This document shows positions 7,985 through 15,979 of a stretch of 64,000 nt of DNA, in pieces (within the stretch, counting starts at the first letter, position 1; every line of letters starts with the position of its first letter). This DNA comes from Idiomarina aquatica (GTDB taxonomy: Bacteria > Pseudomonadota > Gammaproteobacteria > Enterobacterales > Alteromonadaceae). Position numbers and translations under genes: made by a program. A model generated the notes under the pieces. The model was not told the DNA's origin, did not search any database, and saw only the letters and a list, made by a program, of their open reading frames with translations. Where the stretch lies: the NCBI RefSeq assembly GCF_003987185.1, contig NZ_PIPS01000001.1:744001-808000 (forward strand), read 5' to 3'.

Positions 7985-10846
7985 TTAATCCTCGATAAGT
8001 TGATAAAACTGGCGACCGGTGATGATCTCTTGATCCATTAATGCATTGGCGACCTTTTCGACCTTACTCCAATGCTCAACAAGGGTTTGTTGACAGAGCG
8101 CTTCGGCTTCCTGCAACCAGTGATGCAGTCGCGTAACCACTTTGTCAGTAAATGCCTCACGGTAATAACCGGGCAGATCGCGCAACGACAAGGAACCAAG
8201 TTCAGCGTCCAGCCCCAGTTCGGTTATCGCGTATTCGGCGATTTGGGTCGCTTTCGCTAAATCGTCACTGGCACCCGCACACGGCTCCAGGCGGGGCGCG
8301 TACTGCCGCTCGGATAACCGCCCGGCAAGGTAAACGGCAATATCTTCCAGACACTCGGTGTAGGTTACCCGACGTTGCGGATTGCTGTCGTAATCACCGT
8401 TAAAGGCCACAAAACCTTCCATGTTTTTGCGCGTCAGTGTGTTGATGGTCGTGATGGTTTTGGAAGGATTAAGCACTGACGACACCACCGCATGACCGGC
8501 TTCATGATAAGCAATTAATGCTCGGATCTGCTGAGAACGCTGCACTGTCCTCACTTCTCCAAAGCGGTGTTGATGCAAGGTTTCTATGATGTGCTTTTCA
8601 GACAACTGCCGCCCTTCATGGCAGGCAAGATGAGCGGCCAGTTTCGAGGCCGTGCGCATTAAGTCGGCACCGGTCATGCCCGAACTTAAATCCAACAGCG
8701 CATTACGATCGACAGGTTCTGCTACCGGTAACGACAAGATTTTATCGATAAAAAAGGCACGTGCGTCACGATCCAGGTTGGGTACTTCGATGTGCAAATC
8801 GATACGCCCGGACCGCAATAAAGCCGGATCAATGCTGTTTGGCAGATTGGTGGCGGCGATAATAAAAACCGGCTCGTGCAGGCTGGTATCAAAGCCATCA
8901 ATCTCAGACAGCAAGGTATTAATCAGTGCCGGATGGCCATTCTTGTCGCGGCTACCAACGGCATCAAGTTCATCGATAAACAGAATACTCGGGGCATAGC
9001 GGCGGGCTCGGGCAAAAACCTCACGGGTAGTTTCAACATCGCTAAACTCGGTGGCGACCAGACTGATGACCGGCAACTCCGCTTCCTTCGCCAGCGCTTT
9101 GGCCAGCATCGTCTTACCCGTACCCGGCACGCCCCACAGCAACATACCTTTTGCCACCGAGCCGCCGTACTGTGAAATTTTTTCCGGGTGACGTAACAAG
9201 TCGACCACGTCCTGAAGCTGCTCTTTCACCGCATGATGCCCCGCGATGTCTGCGAAGCTGACGTCTGGGATTTCCAGCCTGATTGCGCCGCTGCCACGAA
9301 TATCCTGTACCTGCAGGTGCTTATTGAGTAGCGCATCGGTTAAGGTCAGGTGCAACTGCTCACCATCGACGCTGACAGCCCAGTGGTACGACAGGTATTG
9401 GTTACGGCGCAGCAACTGTTCCAGCCAGTCTGCCCCATCCGCCCATTGTTCAATGAGCTGCGCCGTTTCTCGGCTGCGCTCAGACAGTGCGATGTGCACA
9501 CGCTTGATACCCTGCAAGGCAATCTCGTCATTGCCAAGCAGCAATTGCAACATTTCCGTTTCTAATACCATACTGACCGCCTGCGGCGATACGTGCGGCA
9601 AATCACAGCTTATCAACAGCCGACTCAGACCTTGCGTATCATTAGCTTCAAGCTCAATGTCGATACCGTAGCGGGCGGTAAAGTCGTCAACTAACTGCGC
9701 AGCCGCACGGGTAAAAATCAGTTCATAATCGGCTCCGCTGAGACGTTTAAACGGAATCACGTCACTATCCGCAAACATCGATAACATGGTTGCGGCGGCC
9801 TTGCGCGTACTGCTCTGCTCAGCCCGAATTTCCGAGGTTAACAAAGAAATGGCCTGCGCTCGGTTGTCGCTGTAGGTTTGCCAGAACATACGATCGTCAT
9901 ACAAACGCTGCCCGCAACTGGTGGTCGCAATCACCAGTGTGCGCGAAAAATCCACTTCAGGAGGCGCAATCTGCTCCGCTTCCAGGTCGTTGTTTTTGAA
10001 AAAACCAAACTGATCCACCAATACGCCATCGGTAAAAATGGACGCCAGCCGGCTAATCACATTGGGCTCGGCCATATCCATGTTCTTCAAGACCACCACC
10101 GCGCGCGGGTTCTCCCGCACAAAACTGGTCAACTTGCCGGGTCTGGCATTGCTGTAGGTTGGTTCATTGCCATCGATTTGCGCACTTTGGTTGGCACTTT
10201 GCAGGGAGCTTAAATCGAGTTCGAAAACCGGACGAGGATTGTCCTCGTCGGCCAACGCTGACGCCAACACCCGGGCTAAAAACCCTTTACCGCTCTGTGC
10301 CGGCCCAACCAACAACGCTGCGGCTCGGGGCCGCTGACCGAGGCGGCTGACCTGCTGGCTTGAGTAGGTTTTAACCAGCTGTTCAACCGCATCATCTTGA
10401 CCCACTATGCGTGTTTTGATGCGTTTAATCACGTCGCGGGTTTGCTGTTGCAGGGTCAGTAAGTCGGGGCTGCTAAACTCTTTTGCCCATTCGATGGCTT
10501 TCATCAACTGCTCGTCGAGGGTTTTCGCATACTCTGGCGCAATCGTTTCAGTTTGGCCGTCTTCTGCGAGGATATTGAAAAACGCCGTTACCGCTTCGTT
10601 TAATGGCAAGGTCATTTCGCGGTCTAGCTTTTGATACGCCTGAAACAACGATTCACGCTGATCCGAGCTACCGTAATCAATTCCGTGTTCTAACCATAAA
10701 AACATATCCGGTTCATAGACATCAAAGACCGCCAGTACATCGAGCACGTCATCGATGGTCGCCTCAGGTTTCTCGCGCAATAACGCTTTAAAGCGAGTAA
10801 ATTCTTTGATTAACTTGATAGAGCTTAAGCTCTTGGGATTATTCAT
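7985..10846 (-). CDS. Soluble two-AAA FtsH-like zinc protease with ClpA-like N-terminal half
   Basis: A 953-residue ATP-dependent protease candidate. Residues 1-130 are an unrecognised helical domain. A first AAA module (about 140-470) has a ClpA/ClpB-like preface RIVGQDDAVEQLV and Walker A GPAQSGKG (181-188), but a weak Walker B (VVVLKNMDMAE). A second, FtsH-like module has VSFADIAGHHAVKEQL (529-544), Walker A GVPGTGKT (572-579), Walker B ILFIDELDAVGS (621-632) and an arginine-finger region RSGRIDLHIEVP. The C-terminal M41 peptidase has HEAGH at 781-785 and the distal ligand segment GASDDLAKAT (858-867). I see no transmembrane segment, whereas classical FtsH has two. The FtsH pore-loop sequence is not conserved. 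It is the first gene of a pair with the EAL protein. The ATG at 10846 is the only convincing start. Confidence 0.85.
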   Translation of the reverse strand: MNNPKSLSSIKLIKEFTRFKALLREKPEATIDDVLDVLAVFDVYEPDMFLWLEHGIDYGSSDQRESLFQAYQKLDREMTLPLNEAVTAFFNILAEDGQTETIAPEYAKTLDEQLMKAIEWAKEFSSPDLLTLQQQTRDVIKRIKTRIVGQDDAVEQLVKTYSSQQVSRLGQRPRAAALLVGPAQSGKGFLARVLASALADEDNPRPVFELDLSSLQSANQSAQIDGNEPTYSNARPGKLTSFVRENPRAVVVLKNMDMAEPNVISRLASIFTDGVLVDQFGFFKNNDLEAEQIAPPEVDFSRTLVIATTSCGQRLYDDRMFWQTYSDNRAQAISLLTSEIRAEQSSTRKAAATMLSMFADSDVIPFKRLSGADYELIFTRAAAQLVDDFTARYGIDIELEANDTQGLSRLLISCDLPHVSPQAVSMVLETEMLQLLLGNDEIALQGIKRVHIALSERSRETAQLIEQWADGADWLEQLLRRNQYLSYHWAVSVDGEQLHLTLTDALLNKHLQVQDIRGSGAIRLEIPDVSFADIAGHHAVKEQLQDVVDLLRHPEKISQYGGSVAKGMLLWGVPGTGKTMLAKALAKEAELPVISLVATEFSDVETTREVFARARRYAPSILFIDELDAVGSRDKNGHPALINTLLSEIDGFDTSLHEPVFIIAATNLPNSIDPALLRSGRIDLHIEVPNLDRDARAFFIDKILSLPVAEPVDRNALLDLSSGMTGADLMRTASKLAAHLACHEGRQLSEKHIIETLHQHRFGEVRTVQRSQQIRALIAYHEAGHAVVSSVLNPSKTITTINTLTRKNMEGFVAFNGDYDSNPQRRVTYTECLEDIAVYLAGRLSERQYAPRLEPCAGASDDLAKATQIAEYAITELGLDAELGSLSLRDLPGYYREAFTDKVVTRLHHWLQEAEALCQQTLVEHWSKVEKVANALMDQEIITGRQFYQLIED

Positions 10847-10947
10847 TTGTTAAGTTAGAGTTAGTCACGTTTTTACAGATACTAACTCAACTTAACGGTA
10901 GGAAACAGGTTTTAATCACCAAACTTTGGGGCCCTTCGGGCGGTTTA

Positions 10948-11003
10948 GGCTTCGCGGGGTATGGGCTTCGCCCATTAAACCCTTGCGCCGAAGGCAGCAA
11001 GCT
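10948..11003. repeat. 56-bp repeat cassette, copy 2
   Basis: Base for base identical to 2285-2340, 8.6 kb away. It lies between the AAA protease gene start and the alkaline phosphatase 3' end. Copy 3 at 12539-12594 is diverged. Confidence 0.9.
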
Positions 11004-11106
11004 ACACCGCGAGCGCAGCGAGCCTAAACCGCCCGCGGGGCCTAAACCGCGAGCAAAGCGAGCCTAAACCGCCCGCAGGGCCTAAACCGCGAGCGCAGCG
11101 AGCCTA
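11004..11106. repeat. 40-bp units, two and a half copies
   Basis: Units start at 11004, 11044 and 11084 (truncated to 23 bp). The truncated unit ends in CCTA, and this CTA is the minus-strand TAG stop of the alkaline phosphatase gene. The rest of the 10847-11103 interval is AT-rich leader of the AAA protease gene. Confidence 0.88.
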
Positions 11107-12408
11107 TTTAACAATCTCGATCAAACGCTTACCAATGTCGGTGTTGTCCATGTAACCGCGGAACTGCTCGGCGTGCGGGCCGCGGGCGAAGATGGGTACG
11201 TCAACGGCGGTGTGGCCGCTGCTGGTCCAGCCGGTGCCGGTAATGTCGCCGGTAATGTACACCAGGGCTTTGTGCAGCGCGTCTTCACGATCTTCGCCCT
11301 GCTGTTCGGCCGCCAACGCCAGCTCATCGACGTACTCCTGCGTTAGCTCAACGTTCACTTTATCAGCAACGTAGTCAGCCCACTTGTCGGCGTCCATCTC
11401 CAACAGCTCAGAGCGCATTGTCGCAATCGAACTCTCAATCGCCATCACCCGGTCTGAGTACCACGCATATTCACCGTCACGCCCCAGCGTCAGGCCACCG
11501 GTCGAGTGATCGGCGGTCATCACAAACAAGGTATTGGGGTTATTTTTAATAAACTCATCCACCACTTCCAGCGCCTTGTTCAGGGAGTCCATTTCGTGTA
11601 CCGCACAAGCGATGTCGTTGGCGTGACCACACCAATCGATTTGACTGCCTTCAATCATCAGCGCGAATGGCTTATCGTCTGCTGACAACAGACGCAGCGC
11701 GGTTGAAGTCATGCGCGCCAGTGAGTCTTTACCTTCATCGATGGCGTGCGGCAAACCTTTAGGTGCAAACAAGCCCATCACCGGCGGCTGCTCAACCTGA
11801 TCCAGCATCTGCATGTCCTGAATCACCTGCAAGCCATGTTGCTCCAGCAACGACACCCAATCTTTGTCTTCACGCACAAAGTATTGCTGACCACCACCAA
11901 GTAGCACGTCATAGGATGCTTCATTCTTGATGTACTGTTGTGCCATCAAATCAGCGATTTCGTTGTACTCGTAACGCGACGGGTGGTGCGAGAAAAACGA
12001 GGCCGGCGTAGCGTGGTTAACTTGTGACGTCGATACCGAACCGGTCATATACCCGTTGTTTTTGGCGTATTCCATCACGGTTTTCAGTGAGGTTTTGTCG
12101 TTATCCATACCAATGGCGCCGTTGTACGATTTCTCACCCGTCGCCAGCGCCGTGGCGCTTGCTGCCGAATCCGTCACCCAGGTATCGTCTTCCGGGTAAG
12201 TGGTCGCCGCGCCGGTCAGCACATCATCAAACTGCGTCGGTGCTATGTTTTTAGTTTCCAAATCCGACATCGCGTATCGGTAGGCGCTGATGAATTCAAA
12301 CCCCATACCGTCGCCAATGACATAAATAATGTTCGGTTTTTGGTGGTCATCAGCCACTGCTGCGGTCGACAGCAAGGCAACTGACGCCGCAAGAAGAGTG
12401 CGTTTCAT
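11104..12408 (-). CDS. phoA: Secreted alkaline phosphatase (PhoA family)
   Basis: A 434-residue periplasmic or secreted phosphomonoesterase. The start is the ATG at 12408, which follows GGAG with good spacing and opens a signal peptide (MKRTLLAASVALLSTAAVADD). The open frame continues 83 codons further upstream only because it runs through the GC-rich repeat DNA. Family signatures are VIGDGMG at 30-36 with the metal-binding D33, TDSAASATALATG with nucleophile S81, SQIDWCGHANDI, the metal-binding TADHSTGG and SSGHTAVDVP near the C-terminus. It frees phosphate from organic esters. Together with ppk-ppx upstream this gives the region a phosphate theme, although I see no Pho box. Confidence 0.93.
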   Translation of the reverse strand: MKRTLLAASVALLSTAAVADDHQKPNIIYVIGDGMGFEFISAYRYAMSDLETKNIAPTQFDDVLTGAATTYPEDDTWVTDSAASATALATGEKSYNGAIGMDNDKTSLKTVMEYAKNNGYMTGSVSTSQVNHATPASFFSHHPSRYEYNEIADLMAQQYIKNEASYDVLLGGGQQYFVREDKDWVSLLEQHGLQVIQDMQMLDQVEQPPVMGLFAPKGLPHAIDEGKDSLARMTSTALRLLSADDKPFALMIEGSQIDWCGHANDIACAVHEMDSLNKALEVVDEFIKNNPNTLFVMTADHSTGGLTLGRDGEYAWYSDRVMAIESSIATMRSELLEMDADKWADYVADKVNVELTQEYVDELALAAEQQGEDREDALHKALVYITGDITGTGWTSSGHTAVDVPIFARGPHAEQFRGYMDNTDIGKRLIEIVK

Positions 12409-12477
12409 GTCAGAATTCTCCACAACAAATGTGGAGCGATCGTACCTCGGGAATGTTACAGCCGCAAGACAAACGAG

Positions 12478-12655
12478 TTTTGGGCTCGCTTTGCTCGCGG
12501 TGCAGGGCGTCGCCGGTTTAGGGCCTGCGGCCGGGGTAGGCTTCGCGATTTGACGGGCGAAGCCCCTACACCCTCGCGCCGAAGGCAGCGAGCTACACCG
12601 CGCGAAGCGCCCATACCAGCCGAAGGCTCTAAACCCGCCAAAGGTCTGGAGCGTC
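12478..12655. repeat. Diverged GC-rich repeat block upstream of phoA
   Basis: The interval 12409-12800 holds no gene. Its first part contains TTTGCTCGCGG, GGCCTGCGGCC, a diverged copy of the 56-bp cassette at 12539-12594 and CGCGAAGCGCC/GCCGAAGGC words. The rest (12656-12800) is AT-rich and should hold the promoters of phoA (leftward) and the TonB receptor (rightward). The small dyad AAGAT-ATG-ATCTT lies near 12700. Confidence 0.75.
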
Positions 12656-12800
12656 AAAGACCCAAGAACGATTAGACGTTCAACTTTAGTATGACTAACA
12701 AGATATGATCTTGATTAGGTGTTAATTAAGTGTAATAAAGAATGTGTCATTAAAATGACAAGCCGTTTGTTGTTTATAAGAATCACAGGGAACAAAAACA

Positions 12801-15371
12801 ATGAAAAGCACATTCAAATATTCGTTGTGCGCGTTGGCTATCGGGGCGGTCTTTGCGTCTCCGGTCAGCTACGCACAACAGGATCAGGCACAAGCCGAGG
12901 ACGAACGCTTAGAGCGTATTCAGGTTACCGGTTCGCGGATTAACCGTACCGATATGGAAGGCGCTTCGCCGGTTGAAGTGATTGACCGCGAAGCCATTGA
13001 AGCCTCCGGCTTTAACAACCTGCAACAATTGCTCGAGCGCCTGCCATCGGCCGGTGTGGGCACCTTCTCAACCCAGGGTAACAGTCAGGACACCACCGCC
13101 AACGGCTCTGCCGCCATCAGTTTGCGTGGCTTTGGCGCCGATTCAACGCTGGTGTTACTGAACGGCCGCCGCGTTGCCGTTTCATCATTTGCCGAAGGCG
13201 TTGCGAACTCTTTCGTCGACATCAACACCATCCCAGTCGCCGCCATTGAGCGTATCGATATCTTAAAGGATGGCGCATCGGCCATTTACGGTTCTGACGC
13301 CGTTGCCGGTGTTGTCAACATCATCCTGCGTGATGACTTCGTTGGTACCGAGCTGTCGGTCAGTCACGGCGGTACCACCGGTGACGTCAACTATGAAGAA
13401 TCGACCATGAGTCTGGTGTGGGGTACCGGGGACGACAAAGGCAACACCACCATCATCATGGACTACTGGAAAAACACCTCCATCTTCGGTGCTGAATTTG
13501 GCCGCAACGGTACTGCTAACCAAGCGCCATACGGTGGTAACGACTTCCGCTCATCACGCGGTTTCCCGGGTAGCTTTATTGTCGACGGTGCCGAGCAGCC
13601 AGATCCGGACTGCCCACCTGATTCGCTGGTTGGTACCCGCTGCGTATTTGACTATGGCCCCTACGCACAAATCTTCCCGGAAGCAGAACGTGTTGGTGCC
13701 ATCATTCAGTCACGCCGCGAGCTAAGCCGCAACGTTGAAGGTTACATCGAAATCGCAGCACAGCATAACCGTTCGATGGCCGGCGGTGCGCCAACGCCAC
13801 TGGATGCAGACGCTGGGCTATACGTACCGGCCGATCACCCGAACAACCCATGGGGCGAGCGCGTCGACATTAACTTCTTCCGTACCGTTGATGCCGGTGC
13901 GCGTATTTGGGACGTCGAGTCTGACACCTTGCGCTTTATCGCCGGTTTACGCGGTGATCTGAATGGCTGGAACTGGGACGTTTCTTACCAAAAAGGCCGC
14001 AGTGAAGGCATGCAAACCGGTTCGCGTGAGCAAGGCTGGGTTCGTACAGACTTCCTGCAGGAGCAAATTAATCTTGGTAACTACAACCCGTTCGGCGGCA
14101 CCGTTAACGATCCGGAAGTCATCAACAACATCACCACTTCGCTGGTGCGTCGCGGTGAATCACACCTGACCGCTGTAGATGCCAGCATTGCCGGCGAAGC
14201 GTTCCAGTGGGGCGATCGGTGGATCTCAATGGCTGCAGGTCTTGAGTACCGTGAAGAAGACGTTTTCGACCAGCCGGACGACCAGTTCCAGCGCGGGCTG
14301 ATCTTTGGTACCGAATCCGTTCAGGCACAAGCAGCGCGTGATCAATGGGCCGCTTATGTCGAGTTCCTGGTACCGCTGACTGACCAACTAGAGCTAACCG
14401 TTGCCGGTCGTCACGATGACTACAGTGACTTTGGTTCTACCTTTAATCCACAGGCAAAACTGCAATGGCGTCCGTCGGACAATGTCACTCTGCGTGCGTC
14501 GTACGGTGAAGGCTTCCGCGCACCGTCATTGGCACAAATTGGTTTAGGTCCGTCGCAGGTATCAACGTTCTTCACCGATACCTATCGTTGTGAAGCGGAC
14601 GGCGAAAGCTGTGTACCATTGGATTACACCATTGTCTTCTCAGGTTCTGACGGCCTTGAGCCAGAAGAATCTTCAAACTACAACATCGGTGGTATCTGGC
14701 AAGTAACCGACGCCTTTGATGTATCAGCTGACTACTGGTCAATCGAGCAGGACAACAAAATTGTTCAGAACGATTTTGAAAACGTCTATGCGGAGCACTG
14801 TGGCGATCAGAACAGCACCATCTGCGAACGCCGCCCACCGTTACCGGGTGACGAACTTGGTGAGTTAGCGGTGCTGTACAACACTTACGTTAACTTATCC
14901 AGCCAGGAAGCGGCCGGTATCGACCTATCCGCGAACTACAATTGGGAACTGCAGGACATCGGCAACATTCGCTTGGGTCTTGACTGGTCTTACATGAGTA
15001 AGTTCGAGAAAGACGGTATCGATTACGCCGGCGAATACGAGTACCCGGAGCACCGCTGGACCGGCCGTGCCGAATGGGCTCGTGATACCTTCGGTGTCAA
15101 CCTGAACCTGAACTACATCGGCGAGTTTGAGGACTATCAGGCACCTGCTGACGTTGAAGCGTCGAAAACCCGTATCGTCGACAGCCAATTATTGGTCGAT
15201 TTACAGGCTTACTACGACGTAACACCGGAACTGCGTGTAACCTTAGGTTCAACCAACCTGTTCGACGAAGAGCCACCCGAAGCGTTTAACAACGACCTGT
15301 ACGGCTATGCACCAAGTGTGCATAACCCACGCGGCCGCTTTGTTTACACGAAGGTGAGTTATTCATTCTGA
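12801..15371 (+). CDS. TonB-dependent outer-membrane receptor
   Basis: An 856-residue TonB-dependent receptor. The ATG at 12801 follows AGGGA and opens a signal peptide (MKSTFKYSLCALAIGAVFASPVSYAQQ). A plug domain follows: ERIQVTGSRINRTDMEG, then PVEVIDREAIEASGFNNLQQLLERLP, SLRGFGADSTLVLLNGRR and IERIDILKDGASAIYGSDA. A large beta-barrel ends in KVSYSF with the terminal phenylalanine. Proteins with this plug usually import large or scarce nutrients (iron complexes, peptides, oligosaccharides) with energy from TonB-ExbB-ExbD; the ligand cannot be read from sequence. It stands alone with a strong terminator behind it. The serine protease unit in convergent orientation hints at peptide uptake, which is a guess. 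Confidence 0.93.
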   Translation: MKSTFKYSLCALAIGAVFASPVSYAQQDQAQAEDERLERIQVTGSRINRTDMEGASPVEVIDREAIEASGFNNLQQLLERLPSAGVGTFSTQGNSQDTTANGSAAISLRGFGADSTLVLLNGRRVAVSSFAEGVANSFVDINTIPVAAIERIDILKDGASAIYGSDAVAGVVNIILRDDFVGTELSVSHGGTTGDVNYEESTMSLVWGTGDDKGNTTIIMDYWKNTSIFGAEFGRNGTANQAPYGGNDFRSSRGFPGSFIVDGAEQPDPDCPPDSLVGTRCVFDYGPYAQIFPEAERVGAIIQSRRELSRNVEGYIEIAAQHNRSMAGGAPTPLDADAGLYVPADHPNNPWGERVDINFFRTVDAGARIWDVESDTLRFIAGLRGDLNGWNWDVSYQKGRSEGMQTGSREQGWVRTDFLQEQINLGNYNPFGGTVNDPEVINNITTSLVRRGESHLTAVDASIAGEAFQWGDRWISMAAGLEYREEDVFDQPDDQFQRGLIFGTESVQAQAARDQWAAYVEFLVPLTDQLELTVAGRHDDYSDFGSTFNPQAKLQWRPSDNVTLRASYGEGFRAPSLAQIGLGPSQVSTFFTDTYRCEADGESCVPLDYTIVFSGSDGLEPEESSNYNIGGIWQVTDAFDVSADYWSIEQDNKIVQNDFENVYAEHCGDQNSTICERRPPLPGDELGELAVLYNTYVNLSSQEAAGIDLSANYNWELQDIGNIRLGLDWSYMSKFEKDGIDYAGEYEYPEHRWTGRAEWARDTFGVNLNLNYIGEFEDYQAPADVEASKTRIVDSQLLVDLQAYYDVTPELRVTLGSTNLFDEEPPEAFNNDLYGYAPSVHNPRGRFVYTKVSYSF

Positions 15372-15415
15372 TGGCATAGATAGTCGCGCCAAAGGCGCGG
15401 CGTACCATTAGGCAT

Positions 15416-15450
15416 AAAAAAACGCCCTCCAAGACCGGAGGGCGTTTTTA
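15416..15450. terminator. Bidirectional rho-independent terminator
   Basis: A perfect 9-bp stem ACGCCCTCC/GGAGGGCGT with a 6-base loop is flanked by an A-run on the left and a T-run on the right. It can therefore stop transcription both from the TonB receptor (plus strand) and from the convergent chaperone-like gene (minus strand). Small hairpins with a GTCGCGC...GCGCGAC theme flank it. Confidence 0.92.
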
Positions 15451-15472
15451 TTTGTCGCGCAGAATGCGCGAC

Positions 15473-15961
15473 CTACTTAATCACGTGCGGTTCACGAATG
15501 TCTTCAACGATTTCGATATCGACGTTGTTAACACCGGTAAACGCCATCATGTCGCGGCGTAGCTGCAACATTTCAGTGCCTTCTGGGGCACGCAGCAGCG
15601 CCAGGTTCAGACGACCGTACAGGCGTTCAACGGTCAAACCGAACTGCTGAGCCAGCGCATCGATATCCGTGCCATCCATCAGCACGGAGACAATGCCTGA
15701 AACGTATGCTTCTTTACCCGACAGCGTATTGACCATTTCGGTACCAGCCAATAATTGCTCACCTGAACGCTCAGAAAAGTCAACGCCTGCGCGTGGCTCA
15801 GGTAACTTAGTGAACTGGTAACCCTTGTAGTCACGATCACCGCCAATAAATTGTGGATTATCGATAGTTTCTCCAACTTTCGGAGTTGGTAATTGTTGTG
15901 CAGAGGCACTTGCCGCAATCAGACCAGAGGCTGCCAGTGCAAATAACGTTACTAATTTCAT
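15473..15961 (-). CDS. Small secreted protein, possible external chaperone of the upstream protease
   Basis: A 162-residue protein with a clear signal peptide (MKLVTLFALAASGLIAASASAQQ) and an AGGAG ribosome site. It starts 18 bp downstream of the S8 protease gene, so the two are very likely cotranscribed. The C-terminal half (LYGRLNLALLRAPEGTEM, MMAFTGVNNVDIEIVEDI) looks like a small alpha/beta domain. The arrangement, a kexin-like secreted protease followed by a ~150-residue exported protein, recalls the Aeromonas ASP protease and its ORF2 external chaperone. I infer a folding-helper or inhibitor role from context; sequence similarity to ORF2 could not be tested. It ends at a strong terminator. 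Confidence 0.6.
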   Translation of the reverse strand: MKLVTLFALAASGLIAASASAQQLPTPKVGETIDNPQFIGGDRDYKGYQFTKLPEPRAGVDFSERSGEQLLAGTEMVNTLSGKEAYVSGIVSVLMDGTDIDALAQQFGLTVERLYGRLNLALLRAPEGTEMLQLRRDMMAFTGVNNVDIEIVEDIREPHVIK

Positions 15962-15979
15962 GTCTTTCTCCTGACGCTC

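Noticed and set aside
12409-12657. 83-codon upstream extension of the alkaline phosphatase frame
   Set aside because: It translates the GC-rich repeat block into an arginine/alanine/proline-rich string, while the internal ATG at 12408 has a ribosome site and a proper signal peptide.
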